A DNA stretch of 64,000 nucleotides, taken from Paraburkholderia caffeinitolerans (lineage in GTDB: Bacteria; Pseudomonadota; Gammaproteobacteria; Burkholderiales; Burkholderiaceae). The notes under the pieces were generated by a model. It saw only the letters and a program-made list of their open reading frames with translations. It did no database searches and was not told where the DNA came from. The DNA is taken from the NCBI RefSeq assembly GCF_902859945.1, contig NZ_CADIKL010000014.1, positions 105,614-169,613 of the forward strand. Reading direction: 5' to 3'. Every line of letters begins with the position of its first letter. Position 1 is the first letter of the stretch. Position numbers and translations under genes: made by a program. Shown here in pieces: positions 50,239-58,611 of the stretch.

Positions 50239-51020
50239 TGCATGAACCAGCCGTGGCTCACCACGAACGACTGGCCCGTGAAGGCCGCGCTCGGGAATGC
50301 CGAGAGGAACAGCACCGTCTGCGCGACGTCTTCGACCGTCGTGAAAATGCCGTCCACCGTGCCGCCCAGCATCACGCGCTTGACCACTTCTTCCTCGGAA
50401 ATGCCCAGTTCCTTCGCCTGCTCGGGAATCTGCTTTTCCACCAGCGGCGTGCGCACGAAGCCCGGGCAAACCACGTGCGAGCGCACGTTGTGCTTGCCAC
50501 CTTCCTTCGCGAGCACGCGTGCGAGACCCAGCAGCGCATGCTTGGCTGCCACATACGCCGATTTGAGCGGCGAAGCCTCGTGCGAATGCACCGAGCCCAT
50601 GTAGATCACGACGCCGCCGCGATCGGCCTTGTACATGTACTTGAGCGCCGCCTTGGTGGTGAGAAACGCGCCATCGACGTGAATGGCCTGCATCTTCTTC
50701 CAGTCGGAGAACGCGTAGTTTTCGATGGGGTTCACGATCTGGATGCCGGCGTTAGAAACCAGAATGTCGATCGAACCGAACGATGCGGCCACCTGATCGA
50801 TGCCCTCGTTCACGGCCTCTTCGCTGGTCACGTCCATGGCGATGCCGATGGCCTTGCCGCCCGCGCCCTTGATCTCCTCGGCCACGGCGTCGGCGCCGCT
50901 CTGGTTGAGGTCGGCGATGGCGACCGCCGCGCCTTGCGCGGCGAGCGTGAGTGCAATCTCCTTGCCGATGCCGCTGGCCGCACCGGTAACCACTGCCGTC
51001 TTGCCTTCGAGCTTCTTCAT
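50235..51020 (-). CDS. bdhA: 3-hydroxybutyrate dehydrogenase
   Basis: The protein has 261 residues. SDR motifs: TGAASGIGKEI, NAGIQ, GSVHSHEASPLKSAYVAAKHAL and the distinctive C-terminus GQSFVVSHGWFMQ that is diagnostic of 3-hydroxybutyrate dehydrogenases. It oxidises (R)-3-hydroxybutyrate to acetoacetate with NAD+. It lies between acetoacetate decarboxylase and a patatin gene. Its ribosome site (GGCGGAAACAACATC) is near a hexamer repeat in the upstream spacer. Confidence 0.95.
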   Translation of the reverse strand: MKKLEGKTAVVTGAASGIGKEIALTLAAQGAAVAIADLNQSGADAVAEEIKGAGGKAIGIAMDVTSEEAVNEGIDQVAASFGSIDILVSNAGIQIVNPIENYAFSDWKKMQAIHVDGAFLTTKAALKYMYKADRGGVVIYMGSVHSHEASPLKSAYVAAKHALLGLARVLAKEGGKHNVRSHVVCPGFVRTPLVEKQIPEQAKELGISEEEVVKRVMLGGTVDGIFTTVEDVAQTVLFLSAFPSAAFTGQSFVVSHGWFMQ

Positions 51021-51041
51021 GATGTTGTTTCCGCCTTGCTT

Positions 51042-51071
51042 GAGTTGGAGTTGGAGTTGGAGTTGGAGTTG
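51042..51071. repeat. Hexanucleotide tandem repeat between adc and bdhA
   Basis: GAGTTG is repeated five times without interruption. It lies in the 81-bp spacer between the two genes, just upstream of the bdhA ribosome site. Confidence 0.9.
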
Positions 51072-51101
51072 GCTTGAACCGAGCCGCGCGTGCTGCGCGA
51101 T

Positions 51102-51836
51102 TTATTGCGCCAGATAGTCGTGGACGACTTCGCCAAGACCGAGCGTGAGGTCCGCGAGCAGATGCCGCGCCTCGACGATTTCGAGCACCGGCAGGTCGGC
51201 GATGGGCGCGAGCGCATGCGGAACCAGATGCAGCGCGGCCGGCCCGGTCCATGCGCCCTTCAGCACGATGTCCTTCATGTAGTAGCGCACCAGTTCGCAA
51301 ACGCGCGGCGAGCCGTCCACATGCGGCACGATCTTGAGCAGGTAGTTGGGGCCCGCGAGCCGCCGCGCCTGCTCGGCCACGTCGAGTTCGCGATGCTTGT
51401 AGCCCATCGTGCCGGTGGCGATGCGCACCGGGCCGTAATCGAGCGTGCCGACCAGCGTGTCCGAATACGGCTCCAGCCGCGGAGTCGCGAGTTTTTTGGG
51501 GAAACCCCACAATTCGCGGCCGCCGGCAATGGGCGGGTGGTCGTCGAGATACATCGAGTGCGTGTAGCTGCCGGGCTGCCCCTCGTACTTCACGGGAATG
51601 ACCTGCCCGCTTTCCGTGTAATCGCCGAAGCCCGTTGAATCCGGCATGCGGATGAACTCGTAGCTGACCAGCGGATCCACCACCTCGAGCGGCTCGGGCA
51701 CGACCTTGCGCAACCGGTCGATATCGGTGCGATACGTGATGATCAGGAATTCGCGATTGACGAACTTGTAGGGCCCCGGCGGGAAAGCCGGGTTGGTGAA
51801 CGGCATGGCGAAAGCTTTGGAGCGGATGTCTTTCAT
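51102..51836 (-). CDS. adc: Acetoacetate decarboxylase
   Basis: From the ATG at 51836 (MKDIRSKAFAMPFTNPAFPPGPYKFVNREFLIITY) the protein has 244 residues. The active-site lysine pair is in GGRELWGFPKKLATPRL, matching Lys115/Lys116 of the clostridial enzyme. EFIRMPDSTGFGDYTESGQVIPV and GRELWGF are also conserved. It decarboxylates acetoacetate to acetone and CO2. It is probably the first gene of an operon with bdhA and a patatin; acetoacetate would be shared between them. Confidence 0.95.
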   Translation of the reverse strand: MKDIRSKAFAMPFTNPAFPPGPYKFVNREFLIITYRTDIDRLRKVVPEPLEVVDPLVSYEFIRMPDSTGFGDYTESGQVIPVKYEGQPGSYTHSMYLDDHPPIAGGRELWGFPKKLATPRLEPYSDTLVGTLDYGPVRIATGTMGYKHRELDVAEQARRLAGPNYLLKIVPHVDGSPRVCELVRYYMKDIVLKGAWTGPAALHLVPHALAPIADLPVLEIVEARHLLADLTLGLGEVVHDYLAQ

Positions 51837-52220
51837 ATGCAGTCTCGGTGACGTTGCGAAATGGCTTTCACAACATTTCAGATGGCGGATTGCAGGACGG
51901 AAAGGGTCGAGCAGGCGGACAACAGTGGCCCGGGCAGCGGCACACCATTCGGGAAAGATAGCTGGAAAATAAGATATTTGCGTGATCCGCGGGAGCGGCA
52001 TCGCGGTGAAAAGTATACGCGGCGGGCATGGCGCAATGCGCCGCTAGTCAAGCGAAGTTTGAGGACGGTTAAAGGAAATTTTGGAAAATCCGCTCAAGCC
52101 GTTTGCGGATGGACCTTGTCGCATTGACGAAAGAACACAATCGGCAATCTTTCAAAACGCAAACAATAATTCGATATCCTTAGCAAATAGCGCAATCCGA
52201 TTCCATCACACCCCACAGCG
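51837..52220. other. Upstream region of adc
   Basis: It is the promoter region of adc and the tail of the AEC gene's transcript. The part near 52070-52200 is AT-richer; no coding frame, terminator or clear operator was recognised. Confidence 0.5.
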
Positions 52221-53162
52221 TCAGCGGCTATGCAAATGCAGCAGGATCAGCGTGAGCGTGACGAGCGAACCCAGCGTCGAGTGAAGAATCGTGCGCGACG
52301 TGACATGTGCCTCGCGCCGGTAGTATTCCGCGAGCATGAACGGCCCGGTACCGGTGGGCAGCGCCGCCAGCAGTACGGCGATCTCCACGAGCTGCTCCGG
52401 CAGCGCAAACACACGCGCGGCCAGCCACCACGTGAGCACCGGCTGCACCACGAGCTTCGACAGCGTGAGCCACCACGACGACTCGGGCGGCGCTTCGCTT
52501 TTCGCACGGCGCTCGGCGAGAAAAAGCCCAAGACTCACGAGCGCGCAGGGGCTGGCCGCGCCGCCCAGCAGCTTGAGGAAGGTCTCCGCGCTCGCCGGCA
52601 GCACGAGATGCGTGCCCGACACAATGGCGCCCAATGCGGGGGCGACGAGCAGCGGATTGCGCATGAGCGAGCGCACCACCTTGATCAGCAGCCGGTGCGG
52701 ACGGCGTTCGCTTTGCAGGCCGGTCTCGATCAGCACAATGGCCATCGCAAACAGCACGCATACCACCAGTATCGTGGCGATGGTCGTGGGCGTGAGGCTT
52801 GCCGGCCCGAACGCGATCATGCACAGCGGAAAGCCCACATAGCCCGTGTTCGGATACGAAGCGGCGAGCCCGTCGATGCTGGCGTCGGCGAGCGAGCGTC
52901 CGAGCAGGAGCCGCACGCCCACCACGGCCGCGAACACCGCCAGCCCCGCGAGGCTGAACGCCGCGACGAAAGCGGGTTGAAAGAGTTCATGCCACGTTGC
53001 GTGCGCGAGGATGTCGAAGAGCAGCGCGGGCAGCGCCAGCCACACGACGAAGCGGTTCAGCTCGGAGGCCGCCGTGGGACCGAGCACGCCGCAGCGGCGG
53101 CAAGCGAAGCCGGCAAAGATGAGGCCGAAAACAGGCAGCAGGATCGAGACAGCGGAGAGCAT
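52221..53162 (-). CDS. AEC-family transporter (auxin efflux carrier family)
   Basis: This 313-residue protein has about ten helices. Features of bacterial AEC proteins are LLPVFGLIFAGFACRRCGVLGPTAASELNRFVVWLALPALLFDI, the central ASYPNTGYVGFPLCMIAFG and FAMAIVLIE, and the C-terminal AALPTGTGPFMLAEYY. They move malonate, malate or other organic acids. The neighbour on the same strand upstream is a DHA2 exporter 70 bp away. Substrate cannot be predicted. Confidence 0.9.
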   Translation of the reverse strand: MLSAVSILLPVFGLIFAGFACRRCGVLGPTAASELNRFVVWLALPALLFDILAHATWHELFQPAFVAAFSLAGLAVFAAVVGVRLLLGRSLADASIDGLAASYPNTGYVGFPLCMIAFGPASLTPTTIATILVVCVLFAMAIVLIETGLQSERRPHRLLIKVVRSLMRNPLLVAPALGAIVSGTHLVLPASAETFLKLLGGAASPCALVSLGLFLAERRAKSEAPPESSWWLTLSKLVVQPVLTWWLAARVFALPEQLVEIAVLLAALPTGTGPFMLAEYYRREAHVTSRTILHSTLGSLVTLTLILLHLHSR

Positions 53163-53232
53163 CGGGCGAATCGTGCGAATCGTGCGAACGTGAATGTGCC
53201 GCGCGAGTCTCGCGCGCGAAAAGCGCTGGAGG

Positions 53233-54780
53233 TCAGTCCATCGCCGCGTGGCTCGTGTCGACCGCCGTGCTGCCCGACGAAGGCCGGATCAGCACGAGCA
53301 GCGGAATCACCAGCAGCGTGGCGACGAACATCATCTTGAAGTCGTTCAGGTACGCAATCATCTGCGCCTGCTGCGTAATCGACTGGTTGAGCACGGCGAG
53401 ATCGTAGCGCGATCCGGACGCGAGCAGCGGCTGGAGCGCCGGGTTGAACGGCGTGATGTTCGCGGCGAGATCCGCGTGCGCGATCTGCGTGCCGCGCGTC
53501 ACGAACGTCTGCACGATCGAAATGCCGATACTGCTGCCGATGTTGCGCATCAGGCTGTACGTGGCGGTGCCGTCCGCGCGCAGCGGAGCCGAGAGCGTGG
53601 AAAACGTCAGCGTGGAAAGCGGCACGAACACGAAGCCGAGCCCGAAGCCCTGCACCACGCCGGGCCACACGATATCGGAGGCCGAAAGCACGATCGTGTA
53701 CTGCATCATCTGCCACAGCGCATAGGCCGAGACCACGAAGCCGAACAGCAGCATCGCGCGAGCGTCCACGTGCTTGAGCAGGCGTCCCGCGATCAACATG
53801 GCCAGCATGGTGCCCGCGCCGCTAGGCGCCGTGACGAGACCGGTGGTGGCGACCGGGTAGCCCATCAGGTTCTGCAGCATCGGCGGCAGGAGCGCACGCG
53901 TGGCATAGAGCACCGCGCCAATCACGAAGATGAACAGCGTGCCAGTGGCGAAATTGCGGTCCTTGAGCAGTTGATAGCGAAAGAACGTATTGGGGCCCGA
54001 AGTGGCCGTGTGCACGACGAAGAACGCGAACGCAATGCACGCGACCAGCGCTTCGATGCGGATTTCGAGCGAACCGAACCAGTCGAGCTGTTCGCCGCGG
54101 TCGAGCAAGGCCTGCAGCGCGCCGATGGCGAGCGCCAGCGTGGCGAAGCCGAACACGTCGAAGCGCGTGTCGCGGCGCGACGTGCGCGAGGGCATGAACG
54201 TGGAGACGCCGAAGAACGCGAACGCGCCGATCGGCACGTTGATGAAGAACACCCAACGCCAGTTGTAGCTATCTGTAAGCCAGCCGCCCAGTGTGGGGCC
54301 GAGCACGGGGCCCACCATCACGCCCATGCCCCAGACCGCCATGGCCTGCCCCTGGCGCTCGCGCGGATTGATGTCGAGCAGGATGGACTGCGAGAGCGGC
54401 ACGAGCGACGCGCCGAACACCCCCTGCAACAGGCGCGAGCCGACAATCTCGCCGAGCGTTTCCGAGAGCCCGCACAACGCCGAGGCCACCGTGAAGCCCG
54501 CAATGGCCACACCAAGCAGCCGCTTCACGCCGAAGCGGTCGGCGAGCCACCCCGTGAGCGGCGTGGCGATGGCCGCCGCCACGATGTACGAGGTGAGCAC
54601 CCACGTGATCTCGTCCTGCGACGCCGAAAGCGCGCCCTGCATGTGCGGGAGCGCGACGTTGGCGATCGTGCTGTCGAGCGTCTGCATCAGCGTGGCGAGC
54701 ATGATCGACAAAGTGATCATGCCGCGATTGAGCGGCGCGCCCTCACGCTGCGGGGCGGTGCCGTGCGGAACTGCGGTCAT
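53233..54780 (-). CDS. DHA2-family MFS multidrug exporter (EmrB/QacA type)
   Basis: The 515-residue protein has about 14 transmembrane helices. The N-terminal helix LMQTLDSTIANVALPHMQGALSASQDEITWVLTSYIVAAAIATPLTGWLADRFGVK contains the DHA2 D1 motif and motif A. WRWVFFINVPIG and RLLQGVFGASLVPLSQSILLD are also typical. It uses proton motive force to expel hydrophobic drugs. It is divergent from a marR gene with a palindrome in the shared promoter, suggesting drug-inducible control. No membrane fusion partner (EmrA) is adjacent. Confidence 0.93.
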   Translation of the reverse strand: MTAVPHGTAPQREGAPLNRGMITLSIMLATLMQTLDSTIANVALPHMQGALSASQDEITWVLTSYIVAAAIATPLTGWLADRFGVKRLLGVAIAGFTVASALCGLSETLGEIVGSRLLQGVFGASLVPLSQSILLDINPRERQGQAMAVWGMGVMVGPVLGPTLGGWLTDSYNWRWVFFINVPIGAFAFFGVSTFMPSRTSRRDTRFDVFGFATLALAIGALQALLDRGEQLDWFGSLEIRIEALVACIAFAFFVVHTATSGPNTFFRYQLLKDRNFATGTLFIFVIGAVLYATRALLPPMLQNLMGYPVATTGLVTAPSGAGTMLAMLIAGRLLKHVDARAMLLFGFVVSAYALWQMMQYTIVLSASDIVWPGVVQGFGLGFVFVPLSTLTFSTLSAPLRADGTATYSLMRNIGSSIGISIVQTFVTRGTQIAHADLAANITPFNPALQPLLASGSRYDLAVLNQSITQQAQMIAYLNDFKMMFVATLLVIPLLVLIRPSSGSTAVDTSHAAMD

Positions 54781-54836
54781 CGTGGGTTCGGGCGGCGCGT
54801 GGCGGCGTGGCGGCTAAGTGGGGACCAGGTGGCACG

Positions 54837-54856
54837 ATAGTAAGCCTGCTTATTAT
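54837..54856. promoter_or_regulatory. Probable MarR operator in the emrB/marR spacer
   Basis: ATAGTAAGC-CT-GCTTATTAT is an inverted repeat with 8 of 9 matched pairs; it overlaps a TATAAT-like element facing the exporter gene. Confidence 0.6.
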
Positions 54857-54941
54857 ACGGCCCGCCCGACCCGGCACAACCATAAAGAATGGGCGTGCGG
54901 CCGCGAGGCTCCGCCCGTGCGGCGCACCGTATAATCGCGCG

Positions 54942-55385
54942 ATGACTACCGACCTGGAAAAACGCTTCGGCTTTCTCGTCGTCGACGTGGGCAGCCTGTA
55001 TGGCAAACGTTACGACGAGCTTGCAAAGTCGTCGCTCGAACTCACGCGCGCGCAGTGCCGCACGATCGCGTACCTCGCGCATTACGGCGACATGAACCAG
55101 GCGAGCCTGGCCGAGCGGCTCGAAGTCGCGCCGATTTCCGCTGGCAGGCTGCTGGAAAGAATGGAGGAAGGCGGCTGGGTCGTGCGTGCGCCCAACCCAG
55201 AGGACCGCCGCGAATGGCTGGTGAGCCTCACGCCCAAGGCCGAAAGTGCGCTCAGCGGCGCGCGCCGCGTGGGCGACGAAGTGCAGGCCGAAGCGCTGGC
55301 CGGCTTCACGCCCGAAGAAGCCGAGCAGTTCAGCCGGATGCTCCAGCGCGTGCGCGCCAATCTGGGCGCGCTCGTCGAGCGCTGA
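54942..55385 (+). CDS. MarR-family transcriptional regulator
   Basis: The ATG at 54942 gives 147 residues (MTTDLEKRFGFLVVDVGSLYGKRYDELAKSSLELTRAQCRTIAYLAHYGDMNQASLAERLEVAPISAGRLLERMEEGGWVVRAPNPEDRREW). The winged helix-turn-helix and dimerisation helices are complete. TATAAT at 54930-54935 ends six bases before the ATG, with no ribosome site, suggesting a leaderless mRNA. It is divergent from a DHA2 exporter, which it probably represses. Confidence 0.9.
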   Translation: MTTDLEKRFGFLVVDVGSLYGKRYDELAKSSLELTRAQCRTIAYLAHYGDMNQASLAERLEVAPISAGRLLERMEEGGWVVRAPNPEDRREWLVSLTPKAESALSGARRVGDEVQAEALAGFTPEEAEQFSRMLQRVRANLGALVER

Positions 55386-55430
55386 TCAAGCCGATCATAC
55401 GAATCGCCCGCGGACTTGCTCTTGCGCGCT

Positions 55431-55465
55431 AGCCCGCGCGGCAAGCTTGCGCTGCCGCGCGGGCT
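55431..55465. terminator. Strong terminator between marR and the aldehyde dehydrogenase gene
   Basis: AGCCCGCGCGGCA and TGCCGCGCGGGCT form a perfect 13-bp stem around a 9-nt loop between convergent genes; there is only a weak T-run further right. Confidence 0.75.
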
Positions 55466-55477
55466 CACTCCCCTCTT

Positions 55478-56968
55478 TTAGCGCAGCCGCACGAGCGTGG
55501 ACTTCAGTTCGGTGTACTTCTCGAGCGCATGGAGCGATTTATCGCGGCCGTTGCCCGATTCCTTGAAGCCGCCAAACGGGAAGTTCATGTCGCCGCCTTC
55601 GTCATAGCAGTTGACCCACACGGTGCCCGCGCGCAGGCGGCGCGAAATCTCGTGCGCATGCGTGAGGTTCGCCGTCCACACCGCCGCCGCCAGACCGTAA
55701 TCGCTGTCGTTGGCGACGCGCACCGCTTCGTCGATCGTGTCGAACGTAATGACCGAAAGCACCGGGCCAAAAATCTCCTCGCGCGCGATGCGCGCATCGT
55801 GGCGCGTATCGAACACGGTCGGCTCCACGTAGAAGCCGCCGCTCGACGCGTTCACGCGCTCGCCGCCCAGCAGCAGCGTGGAATCCTTGCGCCCCGCCTC
55901 GATATAGCCGAGCACGCGCTCGAGCTGAAGCTTGTCGACGATCGCGCCCATCGAGACATCGGGATCAAGAGGATTCCCAGGCTTGTATGCCTTCGCCGCT
56001 TCCAGCAGCTTCGCGAGGAACACGTCCTTGATGTCGCGATGCACGAGCAGGCGCGAGCCGGCCGTACACATCTCGCCCATGTTGTAGAAGATCGCGCCCG
56101 CTGCGGCTTTGGCCGCGCGATCGAGGTCCGGGCAGTCGGGCAACACGATGTTGGGCGACTTGCCGCCGAGTTCGAGCCACACGCGCTTGAGGTTGGACTG
56201 GCCCGCGTACTGCATGATCTGCTTGCCCACGTTGGTCGACCCCGTGAAGGCAAGGCAATCCACGTCGCGATGCAGCGCCAGCAGCTTGCCCGGCTCGCCG
56301 CCGCCCGGCAGCACGTTGAACACGCCCGCCGGAATGCCGGCCTCGTGCGCGAGCTGCGCCACGCGAATAGCCGTGAGCGGCGACTTCTCCGAAGGCTTGA
56401 GCACGACACTGTTGCCGGCGGCCAGCGCGGGACCGAACTTCCACGACGCCATCAGGATCGGGAAATTCCACGGCACCACGGCCGCCACCACGCCGATGGG
56501 CTCGCGCGTGACGAGGCCCACGAGATGATGGTCGGCGGGCACGACTTCGCCGCCCACCTTGTCGATGGCTTCGGCGAACCATTCAACGCAATAGGCCGCG
56601 CCCGGCACGTCCACCGTGGTGGTGTCGCCAATCGGCTTGCCTGCGTCGAGTGTTTCGAGCAGCGCGAGTTCGTCCAGGTGCTCGCGCATCAGCGCGGCCC
56701 AGCGCAGCAGCACAGCCTTGCGCTCGCGCGGATTGCGGCCTGCCCATACGCCTTGCTCGAACGAGCGGCGCGCAGCAGCCACGGCGGCATCGACATCGGC
56801 CGCGCCGCAATCAGCCACGCTCGCGAGCACGCGGCCGTCGATCGGGCTCACGCAATCGAAGGTGCGGCCCGAGTACGCGTCGCGCGACGCGCCGTCGATG
56901 AATGCACGCCCTTCAATCGAAAGCGTTGCGGCCTTGTCCTGCCAGTAAGCGAGAGTTCTCTTTTCCAT
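55478..56968 (-). CDS. puuC: Aldehyde dehydrogenase (gamma-glutamyl-gamma-aminobutyraldehyde type)
   Basis: The 496-residue protein has the ALDH catalytic Cys301 (NMGEMCTAGSRLL), the general-base Glu267 (LELGGKSPNIV), the NAD-site PWNFPILM and FTGSTNVGKQ. Length and motifs match PuuC/KauB, which oxidise aminoaldehydes from putrescine and GABA pathways. The gene follows the puuR-like gene on the same strand (118 bp apart) and faces a divergent puuD-puuA set, so it is likely the aldehyde step of the polyamine pathway. Substrate is inferred from context. Confidence 0.9.
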   Translation of the reverse strand: MEKRTLAYWQDKAATLSIEGRAFIDGASRDAYSGRTFDCVSPIDGRVLASVADCGAADVDAAVAAARRSFEQGVWAGRNPRERKAVLLRWAALMREHLDELALLETLDAGKPIGDTTTVDVPGAAYCVEWFAEAIDKVGGEVVPADHHLVGLVTREPIGVVAAVVPWNFPILMASWKFGPALAAGNSVVLKPSEKSPLTAIRVAQLAHEAGIPAGVFNVLPGGGEPGKLLALHRDVDCLAFTGSTNVGKQIMQYAGQSNLKRVWLELGGKSPNIVLPDCPDLDRAAKAAAGAIFYNMGEMCTAGSRLLVHRDIKDVFLAKLLEAAKAYKPGNPLDPDVSMGAIVDKLQLERVLGYIEAGRKDSTLLLGGERVNASSGGFYVEPTVFDTRHDARIAREEIFGPVLSVITFDTIDEAVRVANDSDYGLAAAVWTANLTHAHEISRRLRAGTVWVNCYDEGGDMNFPFGGFKESGNGRDKSLHALEKYTELKSTLVRLR

Positions 56969-57086
56969 GAGGATGCCTCAATGATTTGCGATCCGCTTCG
57001 CGTGCCGGGGACGCGGCCGAATTTCAGGCGACGTTCAGCCTGAATTCAGCCCAATGGCAGCAAGAAGCGAACCTGATATGCGCGAG

Positions 57087-57650
57087 TCAGAAAGTGGGCG
57101 GCGAATTGGCCGACACCACCTCGCAAACATCGCTCGCGCTGGGATTGCGAAACCGGTGCGGAAGACGGCTTTCGAAGTAGTAGCTGTCGCCGGGGTCGAG
57201 CAGCCAGGTCGTGCCGTCCACGCTCAGTTCGAGCTGGCCGGCCACCACGACGCCGCCCTCGTGGCCCGCATGCGTGAGCATTTCGGCGCCGGTGTCGGCG
57301 AGCGGCTGATACACCTCGCGCATGATGCCCATGTTGCGGTCCTTCACGTTCGAGCCAGCGAGGTAGAACTCGATGGACGCGTTGCCGAGATTGGGCATCT
57401 CGCCACGACGCGACACCACGCTCGAACCCTCATTCAGATCGAAGGTGAAGAATTCCGCGAGACTCATGGGAATGCACTCGAGCAGCTTCTTGAGCGAGCC
57501 CACAGAGGGACTGACACGACTTTGCTCGATCAGCGAGATCGCGCCGTTCGTGACGCCCGCGCGCTTGGCGAGCTCGCGCTGCGACAACCCATAGCGCTTG
57601 CGCACGTAACGCAGGCGTGTTGCGACTTCAGTGGAAGCGGACTCGGTCAC
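57087..57650 (-). CDS. puuR: PuuR-like transcriptional regulator (XRE helix-turn-helix plus cupin)
   Basis: The GTG at 57650 gives 187 residues, close to E. coli PuuR (185); no ATG gives a longer plausible start, so the start is not certain. The N-terminal XRE helix-turn-helix (about 8-65; LRYVRKRYGLSQRELAKRAGVTNGAISLIEQSRVSPSVGSLKKLL) is followed by a cupin (about 105-180; THAGHEGGVVVAGQLELSVDGTTWLLDPGDSYYFESRLPHRFRN). PuuR represses putrescine catabolism and is relieved by putrescine. Located between the ALDH and puuD genes. Confidence 0.9.
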   Translation of the reverse strand: MTESASTEVATRLRYVRKRYGLSQRELAKRAGVTNGAISLIEQSRVSPSVGSLKKLLECIPMSLAEFFTFDLNEGSSVVSRRGEMPNLGNASIEFYLAGSNVKDRNMGIMREVYQPLADTGAEMLTHAGHEGGVVVAGQLELSVDGTTWLLDPGDSYYFESRLPHRFRNPSASDVCEVVSANSPPTF

Positions 57651-57895
57651 GTTCGAAAGCCGGTTGATCAGGGAGCGCGCCGAAAGACAACTGCGGACAA
57701 CAATGAACGACGAACGAACAACAGCCAAACGGCGCGTTGGATGTGTTGAATATTCTAATCAGTTTGCGAAATTTTGCGCTAGTGGAAACCCCTGTAAGTA
57801 AATCGAAATATAAAAACGACAGGGCATATTGCGTGTTTGTCGTGGTTTATAGGACACCCTCGGGAAAGTGCTGACATAAAAAACGTAAAAAATAA

Positions 57896-57923
57896 TTGAC
57901 GGCCTTTTTGGCTCGTATATGCT
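57896..57923 (+). promoter_or_regulatory. Sigma70-type promoter in the puu region
   Basis: TTGACG and TATGCT are separated by 16 bp. It faces puuD, about 690 bp upstream of its start, implying a long leader or an additional transcript. Confidence 0.6.
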
Positions 57924-58023
57924 GAAACACAGGTCGATCGAACGATGACTGCGAGCATGAAACGGTCCTGCAACAAGCCATTCATGCGAAGTACATTGAA
58001 CGACACCGATGTTCAGATTGATG

Positions 58024-58049
58024 CAGTGCGAAGTATTCATACCGCACTG
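58024..58049. repeat. Inverted repeat in the puu leader
   Basis: CAGTGCG and CGCACTG are perfect 7-bp arms around a 12-nt centre; a second pair, GCATGAA/TTCATGC, lies at 57955-57987. These are candidate sites for the PuuR-like repressor or RNA hairpins. Confidence 0.45.
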
Positions 58050-58611
58050 AATAAATCGGGCAATTTTTTAACCACCCAGTCGAGTGTAATTGTGAGAGTC
58101 CGTGGCCCTCTGGTGAGATGGGAACGAAGTCATGCGAGGTGTCTTCGCAGTGACTGCGCCGCCATCGCCGACGGCATTCGCGGCAGGCTTGCCTCTCGCC
58201 TGCTTCCGTCCGTCTTCACCATTCTTTCCCGCCGGTCCGTTCGACGCCATAACGCCGTCTCGGCCCGCGCCTTCATCGCCGTTCATACCGACGAAGTCGC
58301 GTCGCTCCTGCCCTAGCGCCTCTCCTTCCTGCGCCGTTCGTTTTCATCGCCGTCGATTGCTCGCGAGCCGCATTGCTGCGCGCCCGCGGCGCGGATGCGC
58401 ACGTCTTTGCACGGTGTCGCCGCATAACGGCCGAAAACGAACCGCCTACATGATCTCCACCCGCAGCGCGATGCGTTAGCGACGCTCTCGCGCAGCACCC
58501 AAGGTTTGCGGCTTTGCCTCGTGCAAGGTCGCAAGGTCATGTCACGTCCGGACATCGCTGAAAAACGATACGCACATGCGTTTTCCGGGCAGAAGAAGTG
58601 AAACATTAGTC

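Larger units (their letters stand above)
57651..58611. other. AT-rich 0.9-kb gap between puuR and puuD
   Basis: The part at about 57760-58100 is markedly AT-rich for this genome; the rest is GC-rich but codon-poor. It holds a good promoter (57896-57923) and two inverted repeats (57955-57987; 58024-58049). Open frames exist on both strands but look unconvincing. The region likely carries the regulatory DNA of the polyamine locus, possibly with a small RNA or decayed gene. Confidence 0.5.

Noticed and set aside
51042..51071. Repeats as a CRISPR array
   Set aside because: These are contiguous hexamers without spacers; no CRISPR-like repeat-spacer structure exists in the window.
57945..58316. 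A 123-codon plus-strand frame between puuR and puuD
   Set aside because: No ribosome site, no recognised domain and mixed composition. It might be leader RNA read as a frame.
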